Source: G965197405 sp965197405 (GTDB taxonomy: Bacteria; Chloroflexota; Dehalococcoidia; Lucifugimonadales; JAGWBF01). Taken from it: 64,000 nt of DNA. Position numbers and translations under genes: made by a program. Positions within the stretch are counted from its first letter, which is position 1; every line of letters begins with the position of its first letter. The notes beneath the pieces are model-generated. The model was not told where the DNA came from. It did no database searches and worked only from the letters and a program-made list of their open reading frames with translations. Location: the NCBI GenBank assembly GCA_965197405.1, contig OZ240206.1, positions 1,054,001 to 1,118,000 on the forward strand, given 5' to 3'. Positions 16,288-24,786 of the stretch are shown here, piece by piece.

Positions 16288-17316
16288 TTACTGGAGCTTC
16301 GGGATCGTCTTTTCGGCAAGCAGGCGCATGGAGTTGATAACCCGGTCATAGGGAATCTGCCCGCCATAGTTCATCTCCAGCATCACGCCCGATATGCCCA
16401 GCGCCTCCCTGTACTCGTGGAGACGCTCCACGACGGCCTCCGGCGTGCCGTACATCACCCTCTGCTTCAGTATGTCCTCGTAGGGGGTGCGGGCCATCCG
16501 CCGGAGCGCCTCGGCCAGCTCCGGGGTGGCCGCGGAGCCGCTCAACTCCCTGGCTATGTACTCTATCCCGTACCTGGTGCTGGCCTCCGGCTCGGAGCGG
16601 GCCTTCTCGGTGGTCTCCGCCACGTAGGTGGGGACGCGCAGCACCACGTCGGCGGGGCCGGGGTGCCCCGCCTCTTCCCACGCCTTCCGGTACTGCTCCA
16701 GCCCTTCCTGAAGCTGGGGTATAGGCGTAACCGTGCCGATGAATATGGGGTATCCCAGGCTGCCTATCGTCGAGTAGGTGTCCGCGCTGGCTACTGCGAC
16801 GCGAATAGGCGGGTGGGGCTTCTGGTATGGCTTGGGCACTACGTCCACGTCCTGGAAGGAGTAGAACTCTCCCTCGTGGGAAATCCGGTCGTCTTTCCAC
16901 GCCTTTATGATGACGTCCAGCGCCTCGTAGAAGCGGCCGCGACTCTCGGAGTAGGGCACGCTGTAGGCCTCGTAGTACTTGGTCAGCCCGCTGCGCCCTA
17001 TGCCGAAGTCGAAGCGGCCCCTGCTGATGTGGTCCACCGTAGCCGCCTCCTCGGCAAGGCGCAGGGGATTGGTCAGGGGCAGCACCGACACCGCCAGGCC
17101 GATTCTTACGGTGCTGGTGCGGGCGGCAACCGCGCTGGCGATGATGAGGGGAGAGGCCAGAACGAAGCGGCCTGGGCTGAAATGGTGCTCCGCCAGCCAA
17201 ACGGAGTCCATGCCCAGACGCTCCGCCTCCTGCACCTGATTGAAGGACTCTTCAAAGGCCTCGGCCTCAGTCATCCCTTCCCGTACGTGGAAGTCGGTAA
17301 ACATACCGAAGTCCAT
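16288..17316 (-). CDS. LLM-class flavin-dependent oxidoreductase
   Basis: A 342-residue bacterial luciferase-like TIM-barrel monooxygenase, using FMN or F420. Family features are DSVWLAEHHFSPGRFVLASP near residue 38, IGLAVSVLPLTNPLRLAEEA near 72 and GRFDFGIGRSGLTKYYEAY near 100. It then shows PKPYQKPHPPIRVAVAS and a C-terminal GTPEAVVERLHEYREALG. The ATG at 17316 has GGAAGGAG upstream. It is closely related to the protein at 32986-34074. Substrate unknown. Confidence 0.92.
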   Translation of the reverse strand: MDFGMFTDFHVREGMTEAEAFEESFNQVQEAERLGMDSVWLAEHHFSPGRFVLASPLIIASAVAARTSTVRIGLAVSVLPLTNPLRLAEEAATVDHISRGRFDFGIGRSGLTKYYEAYSVPYSESRGRFYEALDVIIKAWKDDRISHEGEFYSFQDVDVVPKPYQKPHPPIRVAVASADTYSTIGSLGYPIFIGTVTPIPQLQEGLEQYRKAWEEAGHPGPADVVLRVPTYVAETTEKARSEPEASTRYGIEYIARELSGSAATPELAEALRRMARTPYEDILKQRVMYGTPEAVVERLHEYREALGISGVMLEMNYGGQIPYDRVINSMRLLAEKTIPKLQ

Positions 17317-17434
17317 AAACGTCTCCTTCCGAAATCCATTCGCCCTGTGTAGCCGGCTATGTCATACAGGAATGGCCCGCGCAGGCCCTTTCCCCGGACG
17401 CCATGGCGAGAAGGGCCGTCTCAAGCCCGCCCCC

Positions 17435-18397
17435 CTAAGAGCGTCCTACGGAAGCCTCGATCCGGGCCATGATCTCGGGAGGGAGAGGCCCCATAGCTTC
17501 CGCCGCGACGCACTCGCGGAGCTCGGTCCGGTTCTTCACTCCCAGGATAACCGTGGAAACCCCTTCCATTGACAGGGAGTACCGGTGGGCCAGGGAAGCC
17601 GGCGACTCCCCAATCTCCCTGGCCAGGGCGCGGAAGGGCGCGCTCCTGTGATAGTCCTGCATGTCTAGGTGGTCCTCGGGCAGCTCTCGATCAAAGGTAT
17701 CGGTCAGCGCGCCCGCCTGCACAGCCCTGATTCCCATGACCCCGATACCTCTACGGTGGGCGGCGGCGATAATCTCTCGCGGCCTGGCCGGCTCGTCGAA
17801 ACGCTTCATGGCCCCCGGCGAATCCAGCAAGTTAGCCACAGCCTGGACGGCGGCGGGCGCCGGCTCGTCGTCAATCACCTCCAGGAGCTGGGTGGGCACG
17901 CCGATGCCGGTGATGCCCCAGGCTCCGATGCGGCCACCGGCGACCATCTGCTCGAAGGCCGGACGGACCGCCTCCAGGAAGAGGCTGAGCGGTGTCTCCC
18001 GGGCCTGATCAAGGATGGGCGAGCCATCGGGGACGATCTCGTTGTGCAGGAAGAAGAGGTCAACCCGCTCTAGCTTCATCCGAAGGAGGCTCTCATCAAG
18101 GCTCTTCTCCAGCAAGGGAAGGACCTCGGTGGCGGCGCGGTTGCCGACGGCGCATTTGGTCACCACTCGCACCCCTTCCGGCAACCGGCCTCCGTAGGCC
18201 TCTCCGACGACCGACTCGGCTTCGCCGTTACCGTAGACCGGCGCCACGTCGAGAACGGTAATGCCGGACTCGACCGCCTCGCGCACAGTGGCGATAGCCT
18301 CCTGTCGAGTCGTCGGCCCCCAGACCTGGCCGGTGCCCCCACCGCCAAGGGTCAGCGCGCTGACCTCGCCCAATCTTCCGAAGCTCCTCTTTTGCAT
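17435..18397 (-). CDS. Aldo/keto reductase family protein
   Basis: 320 residues of an NADPH-dependent aldo-keto reductase-like TIM barrel. It shows RSFGRLGEVSALTLGGGGTG at the start, SGITVLDVAPVYGNGEAES with the catalytic-type Asp and Tyr near residues 48-53, and LERVDLFFLHNE near 110. A C-terminal STVILGVKNRTELRE provides the phosphate-binding site. The start was moved to 18397 (MQKRSFGRLG) because the upstream 34 codons have no family similarity and a GAGGT site precedes this ATG. It follows the LLM gene's promoter region on the same strand. Confidence 0.88.
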   Translation of the reverse strand: MQKRSFGRLGEVSALTLGGGGTGQVWGPTTRQEAIATVREAVESGITVLDVAPVYGNGEAESVVGEAYGGRLPEGVRVVTKCAVGNRAATEVLPLLEKSLDESLLRMKLERVDLFFLHNEIVPDGSPILDQARETPLSLFLEAVRPAFEQMVAGGRIGAWGITGIGVPTQLLEVIDDEPAPAAVQAVANLLDSPGAMKRFDEPARPREIIAAAHRRGIGVMGIRAVQAGALTDTFDRELPEDHLDMQDYHRSAPFRALAREIGESPASLAHRYSLSMEGVSTVILGVKNRTELRECVAAEAMGPLPPEIMARIEASVGRS

Positions 18398-18510
18398 TGA
18401 CCTCAGCCTCCCTGAATCGCCTTTATCAGACCCGCCGTGCCTGCGGAAGGCACGGCCATTGCCAAGAACGAGTGTACTGGGGCGCACCAACGCTGTCAAT
18501 CTTCTTATGA

Positions 18511-18837
18511 TGCGTTTCCATTCAGGTGGTTGAGTTTCCTCCGCGTCGTCTCGCGCATTATGTCATCTGCAACCCCGCTTATGTCATCACCATGAAAATG
18601 CCCTGCAACTCCCATCCCGTCATTGCCATGAAGATACCCTTCCTCCAACCTCCCGTAGGGGCGATTCGCGAATCGCCCCTACTTCCCAACCGTCACTCCC
18701 GCGAAAGCGGGAGTCCAGGGACGCCGGGGACGTGGATACCCGTCCCCATTTGCACGGGGACAAGCTTCACGGGTGTGACGAAGGGTATTTTCATGGTAAT
18801 GACAGTGGATGCAGGGTGCTTCAGAAAATCGAAAGAC
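18511..18837. repeat. Cluster of dispersed repeats left of the insertion sequence
   Basis: In order: GCGTTTCCATTCAGG/TTGAGTTTCCTC (also at 1157 and 40500); two ATGAAAATGCCCTG-like units; the palindrome GTAGGGGCGATTCG/CGAATCGCCCCTAC at about 18656-18682 (also at 28343); a CGCGAAAGCG hairpin at about 18692-18716; a TCCCC/GGGGA pair; a TTTTCATGGTAATGAC unit; and TCGAAAGACCCTG at the IS boundary. There is no gene in 18398-18847. Confidence 0.7.
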
Positions 18838-18847
18838 CCTGTAGATG

Positions 18848-20090
18848 CAGGGCTATCGCATTTGAAAGGGAGATATGGGAGGGTGTTCGGGTGATAGATA
18901 ATAGGGGCGTTCTTGGAGTGGTTGATTGAGGGGAAGTGTGGAGGTTGTGGTGATGGGGATGGCGATCGACGATCTGGACCCCTTGGAGGATCCCCGGAGT
19001 GGAAACGCAGGCCGGCATTCATTGCACGACATACTGGTCATTGCCTTATGCACCATACTGTGTGGGGGGGAGACCTGTACCGACATGGCCCTCTTCGGGC
19101 ACTCCAAACGGGAGTTCTTGGAATCCTTCCTGCCGCTCAGGAATGGAATTCCCAGCCACGACACCCCCGCTTTCGCGGGGGCAGGCTCTTCTCCAGAGTG
19201 TTCCGCCTGTTGGACCCGGAGGCATTCCAGAAGTGGTTTCTGGGGTTCATGCGCCAGTTTGCCCAAGGCTGCGAGGGTGTGCTGGCCATAGACGGCAAGA
19301 CGCTGCGCCGCTCTTATGACCGCGCCGAGGCCAAATCGCCTCTGCACCTGGTCAATGCCTGGGCCGCAGAACAGCGTCTGGTGATGGGACAACTGGCCGT
19401 GGATGGCAAGTCCAACGAGATCACCGCTGTGCCCAAACTCCTGGAAATGCTGGCCCTGCCGGGAATGGTGGTCACCGCTGACGCCATGCACTGCCAGAGA
19501 CGGCTGTCCCAGCAGGTGCTGGACCAAGGGGCCGATTACGTGCTGGCCCTGAAGGGGAATCAGGGGTCTCTCAACGATGATGTGCGCCTGTTCCTTGACG
19601 ATTCGGCCACGACCGTGGCAGAGGCAAGCCAGACCAACAAGGGGCACGGGCGTATCGAGACCCGGACGGCCAGCATAAGCAGCGACGTGGCCTGGCTGCA
19701 GGAGCGGCACCAGTGGCCCGGACTGGCGGCAGTGGGGAAGATAACCGCCAGTCGACAGGAGGGAGGCCATAGCAGCGTCGAGAGCCGGTACTACCTCCTG
19801 AGCCAGGCATTCCCGCCGGAGCGGTTTAACCAAATCGCACGGGCCCACTGGGGAATCGAGAACCAACTGCACTGGGTGCTGGACGTGGTGTTCAATGAGG
19901 ACCAGTCCCGAAACCGGAAGGACAACTGCCCGGACAATCTGGCTCTGCTACGCAAACTGGCGCTTAATCTGGCCCGGCTGGAACCCTCCAAAGGATCCAT
20001 GAGACGCAAACTGAAACGGGCCGGGTGGAACAACAGTTACCTGGCCACATTGCTATCCCAATTCACCAAAATCCAAATGCGATAGCCCTG
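18848..20090 (+). mobile_element. ISAs1-family insertion sequence
   Basis: A complete 1243-bp element. The left end (18848-18864) is CAGGGCTATCGCATTTG and the right end (20074-20090) is its exact inverse, a 17-bp perfect repeat. Target duplication CCTGTAGATG is present at 18838-18847 and 20091-20100. It holds one transposase gene, broken by a frameshift. Family from transposase sequence and the 10-bp duplication. Confidence 0.95.
18953..20085 (+). pseudogene. ISAs1-family transposase, frameshifted by a hairpin insertion
   Basis: A DDE transposase gene split over two frames. The first (from ATG 18953, MGMAIDDLDPLEDPRSG, then SLHDILVIALCTILCGGE) ends its match at NGIPSHDT near 19165. The second resumes as FSRVFRLLDPEAFQKWF at 19189 and runs through LAIDGKTLRRS, VVTADAMHCQRR and GIENQLHWVLDVVFNEDQSR to 20085. 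About 23 extra bases (19166-19188) containing CCCCCGCTTTCGCGGGGG separate the halves. Removing them restores one open frame reading SHDT-FSRVFR, so the lesion is an insertion. The gene should not make a full transposase unless the frame is bridged. Confidence 0.9.
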
Positions 20091-20109
20091 CCTGTAGATG
20101 ATGTAGATA

Positions 20110-20138
20110 TTGACATATTGGGACGGCATAAGCATACT
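20110..20138 (+). promoter_or_regulatory. Predicted promoter of the amidohydrolase gene
   Basis: TTGACA at 20110-20115, a 17-base spacer, CATACT at 20133-20138. It lies just outside the insertion sequence, so it is probably native. Confidence 0.65.
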
Positions 20139-20253
20139 TGGAGGTGTCAGTAGTCACGAAAGCTCTCGGGCGGGCTGCCCGAGACCGCAAGGGCCTTACG
20201 TACGGAAAGGCTGATGAAGGCACTCCACAGAATAAAAGACAGGAGGTTTGCTC

Positions 20254-21375
20254 ATGGCTGGCTACAGGGTTGTGTCATCGGACAATCACGTCGTGGAGCC
20301 ACCGGACCTGTGGACGAGCAGGGCTGATGCCAAGTACAAGGACCGGGTGCCACAGGTTATCCGCGAGGAAAGTGGCGCCGATTGGTGGTACTGCGACGGC
20401 TACAAGGTCGTCCCTATTCAAATAGGAACACAGACGGGCGTGAGATTTGAGTCGCCGGAAGACCTGGCCCTTGACCGCGATACATTCGAGGATGTGCGGC
20501 TGGGGGGCTACATTCCGGACGAACACATCAAAGACATGGAAGTTGATGGGATTGACGCCAGCATAGTCTACCCCACCACCGGCCTTCTCCTCTACAGCGT
20601 GCCGGATGGCGAGCTCCTGACCCACACCTTCAAGATATACAACGACTGGGTCGGCGAGTTCTGCAGCGCGTACCCCAAGGTGCTGAAGGGCATCGCCATG
20701 ATTAACGTGGACGAGGTGGACGAGGGCATCAAAGAGCTGGAACGGTGCGCTAAGCTGGGGTTTGTGGGGGCTATGATTACCGTATACCCGCCTGCGGAGA
20801 GGCCGTACAGTTCGCCCATGTACGAACCCCTTTGGGCCGCGGCCCAGGACCTGCAGATGCCCCTCAGCCTCCACATCGCCACGAACCGCCCCGGACCGGG
20901 CCAGGAGTTCCAGAACCTCCTCTCCACGAGCGCCTGGTTCTTGAGCAACGTGGACCACTGGATACGCGAGTCCATCGGGCAGATGATCTTCACCGGCGTA
21001 TTCGAGCGCTATCCGAAGCTCCAGATAGGGTCAGTGGAAATGGAGCTGTCCTGGGTCCCCCACTTCCTGGACCGGATGGACTACACCTATACACAGAGGC
21101 AGATTGAGTTTGCCCCGTACCGGTTCAAGGAGGACATGCTTCCCAGCGACTATTTCCATCGCAACGTGTTCCTGGGGTTCCAGGAAGACGCGGTGGGCAT
21201 AAGGCTTCGCGACATCATAGGCGTAGACAACCTGCTGTGGGGCGGGGACTATCCCCACCCGGAATCCACCTTCCCCAAGAGCCGTGAGATCATTGATCAT
21301 ATATTGATGGACTGCACGGAGGAGGAGAAGACCAAGATAGCGGGCGGGAACAGCGCCAGGGTATACAGGCTCTAG
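20254..21375 (+). CDS. Amidohydrolase-2 family metal-dependent hydrolase (paralogue 1 of 3)
   Basis: A 373-residue TIM-barrel hydrolase or decarboxylase of the amidohydrolase-2 group (ACMSD-like). It opens MAGYRVVSSDNHVVEPPDLW with the metal-site D-x-H-x-x-E. It then shows PLSLHIATNRPGPG with another metal His near 210, a region ending SVEMELSWVPHFLDRMDYTY, and GVDNLLWGGDYPHPES with the C-terminal Asp. The ATG at 20254 has AGGAGG upstream. Two close paralogues lie at 46307-47425 and 53654-54772. The substrate is unknown; family members act on aromatic or cyclic carboxylates. Confidence 0.9.
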   Translation: MAGYRVVSSDNHVVEPPDLWTSRADAKYKDRVPQVIREESGADWWYCDGYKVVPIQIGTQTGVRFESPEDLALDRDTFEDVRLGGYIPDEHIKDMEVDGIDASIVYPTTGLLLYSVPDGELLTHTFKIYNDWVGEFCSAYPKVLKGIAMINVDEVDEGIKELERCAKLGFVGAMITVYPPAERPYSSPMYEPLWAAAQDLQMPLSLHIATNRPGPGQEFQNLLSTSAWFLSNVDHWIRESIGQMIFTGVFERYPKLQIGSVEMELSWVPHFLDRMDYTYTQRQIEFAPYRFKEDMLPSDYFHRNVFLGFQEDAVGIRLRDIIGVDNLLWGGDYPHPESTFPKSREIIDHILMDCTEEEKTKIAGGNSARVYRL

Positions 21376-21502
21376 TATACGGCAGGGCCTTCTCCCGCGA
21401 CCCTCTTAACTGAATCCGCGATAATGTGCCTGAACATAGGCCCCTCCGAGGCCGAGCGTGAACGCTTGCGATCGCGTCCCGGCTTCGTGGGGCCTACCAC
21501 TT

Positions 21503-22486
21503 TTATTTCATCACCTGGGGCAAGACATCCCTGGATAGCCTTTCCATGTCCGCCACAGTCTGCTCCACTTTGGCCCCAAGGAACCTATCAATCCATTCCG
21601 CACCCTCTTCATCCCTACCGAAGGCGAATATGAAGTGCTGGACTCCGGCCTGCTGATATAGAGCGATGTCCGCTGCAATCTCCTCGGCGCTGCCCGTCAT
21701 GGTCCGCCTCGAGCTTCCCGGGCTGGGATCGAAGACTATGTTGAGGCCAAGGGCTATATCCACCGCGTCCCGGGCGCGTCCGGCCTGTTCGGTCATGTCG
21801 CGGAGCCGGTTGACGGTCTTCGCCACATCCCCGGCCTCAAGGCGCGTGTGGGGTTGCAGGCCTATGGGCATCCAGCCGTCCCCAAGGGTTGCCGCGCGTC
21901 TCAAGGCCACAGTGGTGTTCCCTCCCACCCAGATGGGCGGGTGGGGCTTCTGGACGGGTTTGGGGTGGAACTTGAACCCAGAGAACTGGCTGTACTGGCC
22001 CTGGTACTGGGGGTCGTCGTTAGTCCATAGCTCTTTGTAAATGCGAATATACTCGTCGGTCACCTTCCCGCGCTCGTTGAAGGTATCCAGGCCCAGGGCC
22101 TTGAACTCCTCCTCCATCCAGCCGACACCCACCCCCAGGATGACGCGCCCACCCGACATATAGTCGAGGGTGGATATAATCTTCGCAGTGAATATGGGTT
22201 CCCGGTAGGGTACAATGAGAACAAAGGGACCCAGCTTGATGCGTTGAGTACAGCCGGCCAGGTAGGTCAGGGTCGTAAGGGGTTCGGGGATGGGCTGGGT
22301 GGGATCGAAGGGGGATGCCCTATCTACAGTGTAGGGGTAACGAGAGCTGATATGAGTGGGCATGATGATGTGGTCGCCCAGCCACAGGTGATCGAACCCC
22401 AACTCCTCGGCCCGCGTGGCCAGGGTACGGAGGCTGTCCGGGTTTGCCAGAGATACAAAGTTGGGGAGTATAACGCCAAAGCTCAT
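21503..22486 (-). CDS. LLM-class F420-dependent oxidoreductase
   Basis: A 327-residue luciferase-like TIM barrel of the F420-type subgroup. It begins MSFGVILPNFVSLANPDSL, with FDHLWLGDHIIMPTH near residue 32, IKLGPFVLIVPYREPI near 82, GRVILGVGVGWMEEEFKALG near 112 and KPHPPIWVGGNT near 170. The C-terminal region has the search-window-like EIAADIALYQQAGVQHFIF. The start was set at 22486 because CAGGAGGACAG precedes it; the 32 upstream codons were dropped. It faces the amidohydrolase gene convergently. Cofactor preference is inferred from family pattern only. Confidence 0.9.
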   Translation of the reverse strand: MSFGVILPNFVSLANPDSLRTLATRAEELGFDHLWLGDHIIMPTHISSRYPYTVDRASPFDPTQPIPEPLTTLTYLAGCTQRIKLGPFVLIVPYREPIFTAKIISTLDYMSGGRVILGVGVGWMEEEFKALGLDTFNERGKVTDEYIRIYKELWTNDDPQYQGQYSQFSGFKFHPKPVQKPHPPIWVGGNTTVALRRAATLGDGWMPIGLQPHTRLEAGDVAKTVNRLRDMTEQAGRARDAVDIALGLNIVFDPSPGSSRRTMTGSAEEIAADIALYQQAGVQHFIFAFGRDEEGAEWIDRFLGAKVEQTVADMERLSRDVLPQVMK

Positions 22487-22643
22487 AGCTGTCCTCCTGT
22501 ATTTTTTCTTACTCTCTTCCGGGGGCTTCCATCCCACCTCGGCAGCCGTACCGCGTTGAGATGCGCGGTCCCTTGCAGGCATTCAGGACTCATTCTACAC
22601 TGCAAAGAAGCCGGGTGTCTTCTTTGCAGTTGCCAAATATAGG

Positions 22644-22672
22644 TTGCAACGCCCCGTCCTGGGTGATATACT
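22644..22672 (+). promoter_or_regulatory. Predicted promoter of the nusA-infB operon
   Basis: TTGCAA at 22644-22649, a 17-base spacer, TATACT at 22667-22672. This leaves a leader of roughly 140 bases before nusA. Confidence 0.72.
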
Positions 22673-22701
22673 AGCAGCGTAACGGTCCGTTTGGTCTGGA
22701 G

Positions 22702-22732
22702 GCCCCGATACTTCACTTCGGGGCTTCTTGTT
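22702..22732 (+). terminator. Terminator-like hairpin in the nusA leader
   Basis: GCCCCGA (22702-22708) pairs with TCGGGGC (22718-22724) and is followed by TTCTTGTT. It starts about 22 bases after the predicted transcription start and lies upstream of the whole operon, so it could be an attenuator. The remaining 22487-22821 gap holds no gene. Confidence 0.55.
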
Positions 22733-22821
22733 AAAAAGGACGCGTGGCTTCTCTCACCTTCGTTGGTGAGGTTATGGCAGTGCTTTAGAGCCCAAAACCC
22801 TCAGTGGGAGTAGAAGACGCC

Positions 22822-24483
22822 ATGAAGAGCGACTTTATGATAGCGTTGACACAACTGGCGGCAGAAAGACATTTGCCAAGAGAACAGGTGCTTCAGGCCA
22901 TTGAGGCAGCGTTGGCTTCCGCTTTCAAAAAAGATAGCCTCGTGGTGGGGCAGAACGTATCGGTCAAGCTCAATCCAAACAATGGCGAAGTGAACGTCTT
23001 CGCAACGAAGACGGTGGTAGAGGAAGTGGAGGACCCGGAGAGGGAGATAAATCTGCCGGAAGCCCAGAAAATTAAAAAGGACGCCACCCTGGGCGATGAT
23101 CTGGCTATTGACAGCCTGCCCCACCAGGTGAGCCGCATCGCCGCCCAGACGGCCAAGCAAGTGGTCCTCCAGCGCCTCCGAGAGGTGGAGCGGGAGTTGG
23201 TGCTCCAGGAGTTCACGCGGCGCATTGACGACCTCATCTCCGGGGTGGTGGAGCAGATGGAGGCAGGACGGGTGATAGTCCTGGAAGTGGGACGCGCCCA
23301 GGCCGTCCTCCCCCCCGAGGGCCAGGTCCCAACGGAGCGCTACAAGAAGGGGCAACGGCTGAAGCTCCTCGTGCTGGACGTGCGGCGCACCTCCAAAGGC
23401 CCGGAGATTCTGGTCTCCCGCAGCCACAAGGACCTCCTCAAGCGCCTCTTTGAGATAGAGGTGCCCGAGGTGTTCAACGGAATCATCGAGATTAAGGCCA
23501 TCGCCAGAGAAGCGGGCTTCAGGAGCAAGGTCGCAGTATCATCCCGGCAGGAGGGCATAGACCCTGTAGGCTCCTGCATCGGAATGAGGGGCAACCGCAT
23601 CCAGAGCATAGTCAACGAGCTCCAGGGGGAGAAGATTGACGTGGTGCGCTGGGACAAGAACCCCAAAGTGCTCATCTCCAACGCCCTCAGCCCCTCGGAA
23701 GTAATCCATGTGGACATAGACGAGAAAGAGGGGGCGGCGGTGGTGGTCGTACCTGAACGACAGCTGTCCCTGGCTATAGGGAAAGAGGGTCAGAACGCCC
23801 GTCTGGCCGCATGGCTGACCGGTTTCCGGCTGGACATCAAGAGCATGAGCGAGTGGGAGACGATAAAGGCGCAGCGACAGGCCGAGGCTGAGGAGGCCAT
23901 GCGGGCCGCCGCCAGAGCCCTTGAAGAGGCCAGGGCCGCCACCGCCATAGCGGAGCCGGCCGGGCTCGTGGGGGTCGCGGAGCCGCCGGACGGGATAGGT
24001 GAGGTGGTGGAAGAGGTCATGGCCGAAGTCCTCACCCCTGCCCTTGAAGCAGGGCCTGTAACCGAAGAAGCGATACCCGCCCTGGAACCGCAAGAGATAG
24101 ATTCGATAGGGGCGCCCGTAGCCGGGGAGGCCGTCGCCACCAACAAACTCAGCCCCGAAGAAGAGTTGGCCCTGCTGGCCCTCGAGGAAGAGGAAGCCGG
24201 AGCAGAGGCGGACGAAGAGGAAGAAGACATCTCGGTGGAAGAGGTCGGCGATGATGTGTGGGAAGTGCCCGTACCCGTGCTTACCTCGGGAGCCAGCAAC
24301 ATACGCTTTGCCGAAGATATAATGGGCGATCTCCGGGGAGGCGGGGGCAGAAGGGGGAAAAGGGGCAAACGGGGCGCTCAGGACGACAGCTCGAAGGGGA
24401 AGAAGGGCGGTTCTCGCGCCGGTGGCGGTGGCGGTGGACGCCGTGTCCGCCCAGGCGTAGAGGAGCCTTCACAGTCGAGGTAG
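22822..24483 (+). CDS. nusA: Transcription termination/antitermination factor NusA, with long C-terminal tail
   Basis: A 553-residue NusA, a cytosolic RNA polymerase partner. The N-terminal RNA-polymerase-binding domain (MKSDFMIALTQLAAERHLPR) spans about 1-125, an S1 domain 130-200, KH1 with GSCIGMRGNRIQSIV near 250, and KH2 with LAIGKEGQNARLAAWLTG near 320-337. After residue 360 comes an unusual tail: about 150 acidic residues rich in Glu and Ala, then a Gly/Arg/Lys-rich end. The start is ATG 22822 rather than the upstream GTG at 22804. It is first gene of the nusA-rnpM-infB-rbfA-truB operon, and the usual rimP is absent from the front. Confidence 0.96.
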   Translation: MKSDFMIALTQLAAERHLPREQVLQAIEAALASAFKKDSLVVGQNVSVKLNPNNGEVNVFATKTVVEEVEDPEREINLPEAQKIKKDATLGDDLAIDSLPHQVSRIAAQTAKQVVLQRLREVERELVLQEFTRRIDDLISGVVEQMEAGRVIVLEVGRAQAVLPPEGQVPTERYKKGQRLKLLVLDVRRTSKGPEILVSRSHKDLLKRLFEIEVPEVFNGIIEIKAIAREAGFRSKVAVSSRQEGIDPVGSCIGMRGNRIQSIVNELQGEKIDVVRWDKNPKVLISNALSPSEVIHVDIDEKEGAAVVVVPERQLSLAIGKEGQNARLAAWLTGFRLDIKSMSEWETIKAQRQAEAEEAMRAAARALEEARAATAIAEPAGLVGVAEPPDGIGEVVEEVMAEVLTPALEAGPVTEEAIPALEPQEIDSIGAPVAGEAVATNKLSPEEELALLALEEEEAGAEADEEEEDISVEEVGDDVWEVPVPVLTSGASNIRFAEDIMGDLRGGGGRRGKRGKRGAQDDSSKGKKGGSRAGGGGGGRRVRPGVEEPSQSR

Positions 24484-24486
24484 CCC

Positions 24487-24786
24487 GTGGCGAAGGTCAA
24501 GCACATACCTTTACGGAGTTGCGCCGCATGCGGGCAAAAGCTGCCCAAAAGGGAGCTTGTGAGAATCGTGCGCACCCTGGAGGGCCAGGTAGAGGTGGAC
24601 CCCACGGGTAAAAAAGCGGGCAGGGGGGCCTATCTCTGCCCCAGGGAAGAATGCTGGAAACGAGGACTGAAAAAGAACCGCCTTGACCACGTCCTCCGGT
24701 CCCCAGTGATGGAGCAGAACAGGGAAACCCTTGTCGCCTACTACCAGGAGCAGCTTAAGCCAACCGGCATTGGAGACGTGCGATGA
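24487..24786 (+). CDS. rnpM: YlxR/RnpM family RNA-binding protein (DUF448)
   Basis: A 99-residue basic protein of the YlxR family, characterised in Bacillus as RnpM, an RNase P modulator. The signature is LRSCAACGQKLPKRELVRIV near residues 9-28 and GKKAGRGAYLCPREECW near 42-58. Start GTG at 24487, three bases after the nusA stop. Its stop overlaps the infB ATG (ATGA). Position between nusA and infB is the conserved one for this family. Confidence 0.93.
   Translation: MAKVKHIPLRSCAACGQKLPKRELVRIVRTLEGQVEVDPTGKKAGRGAYLCPREECWKRGLKKNRLDHVLRSPVMEQNRETLVAYYQEQLKPTGIGDVR

Noticed and set aside
18913..20085. Programmed frameshift in the IS transposase
   Set aside because: The halves are separated by extra bases forming a hairpin that encode no family sequence; there is no slippery heptamer at the join. 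An insertion explains it better.
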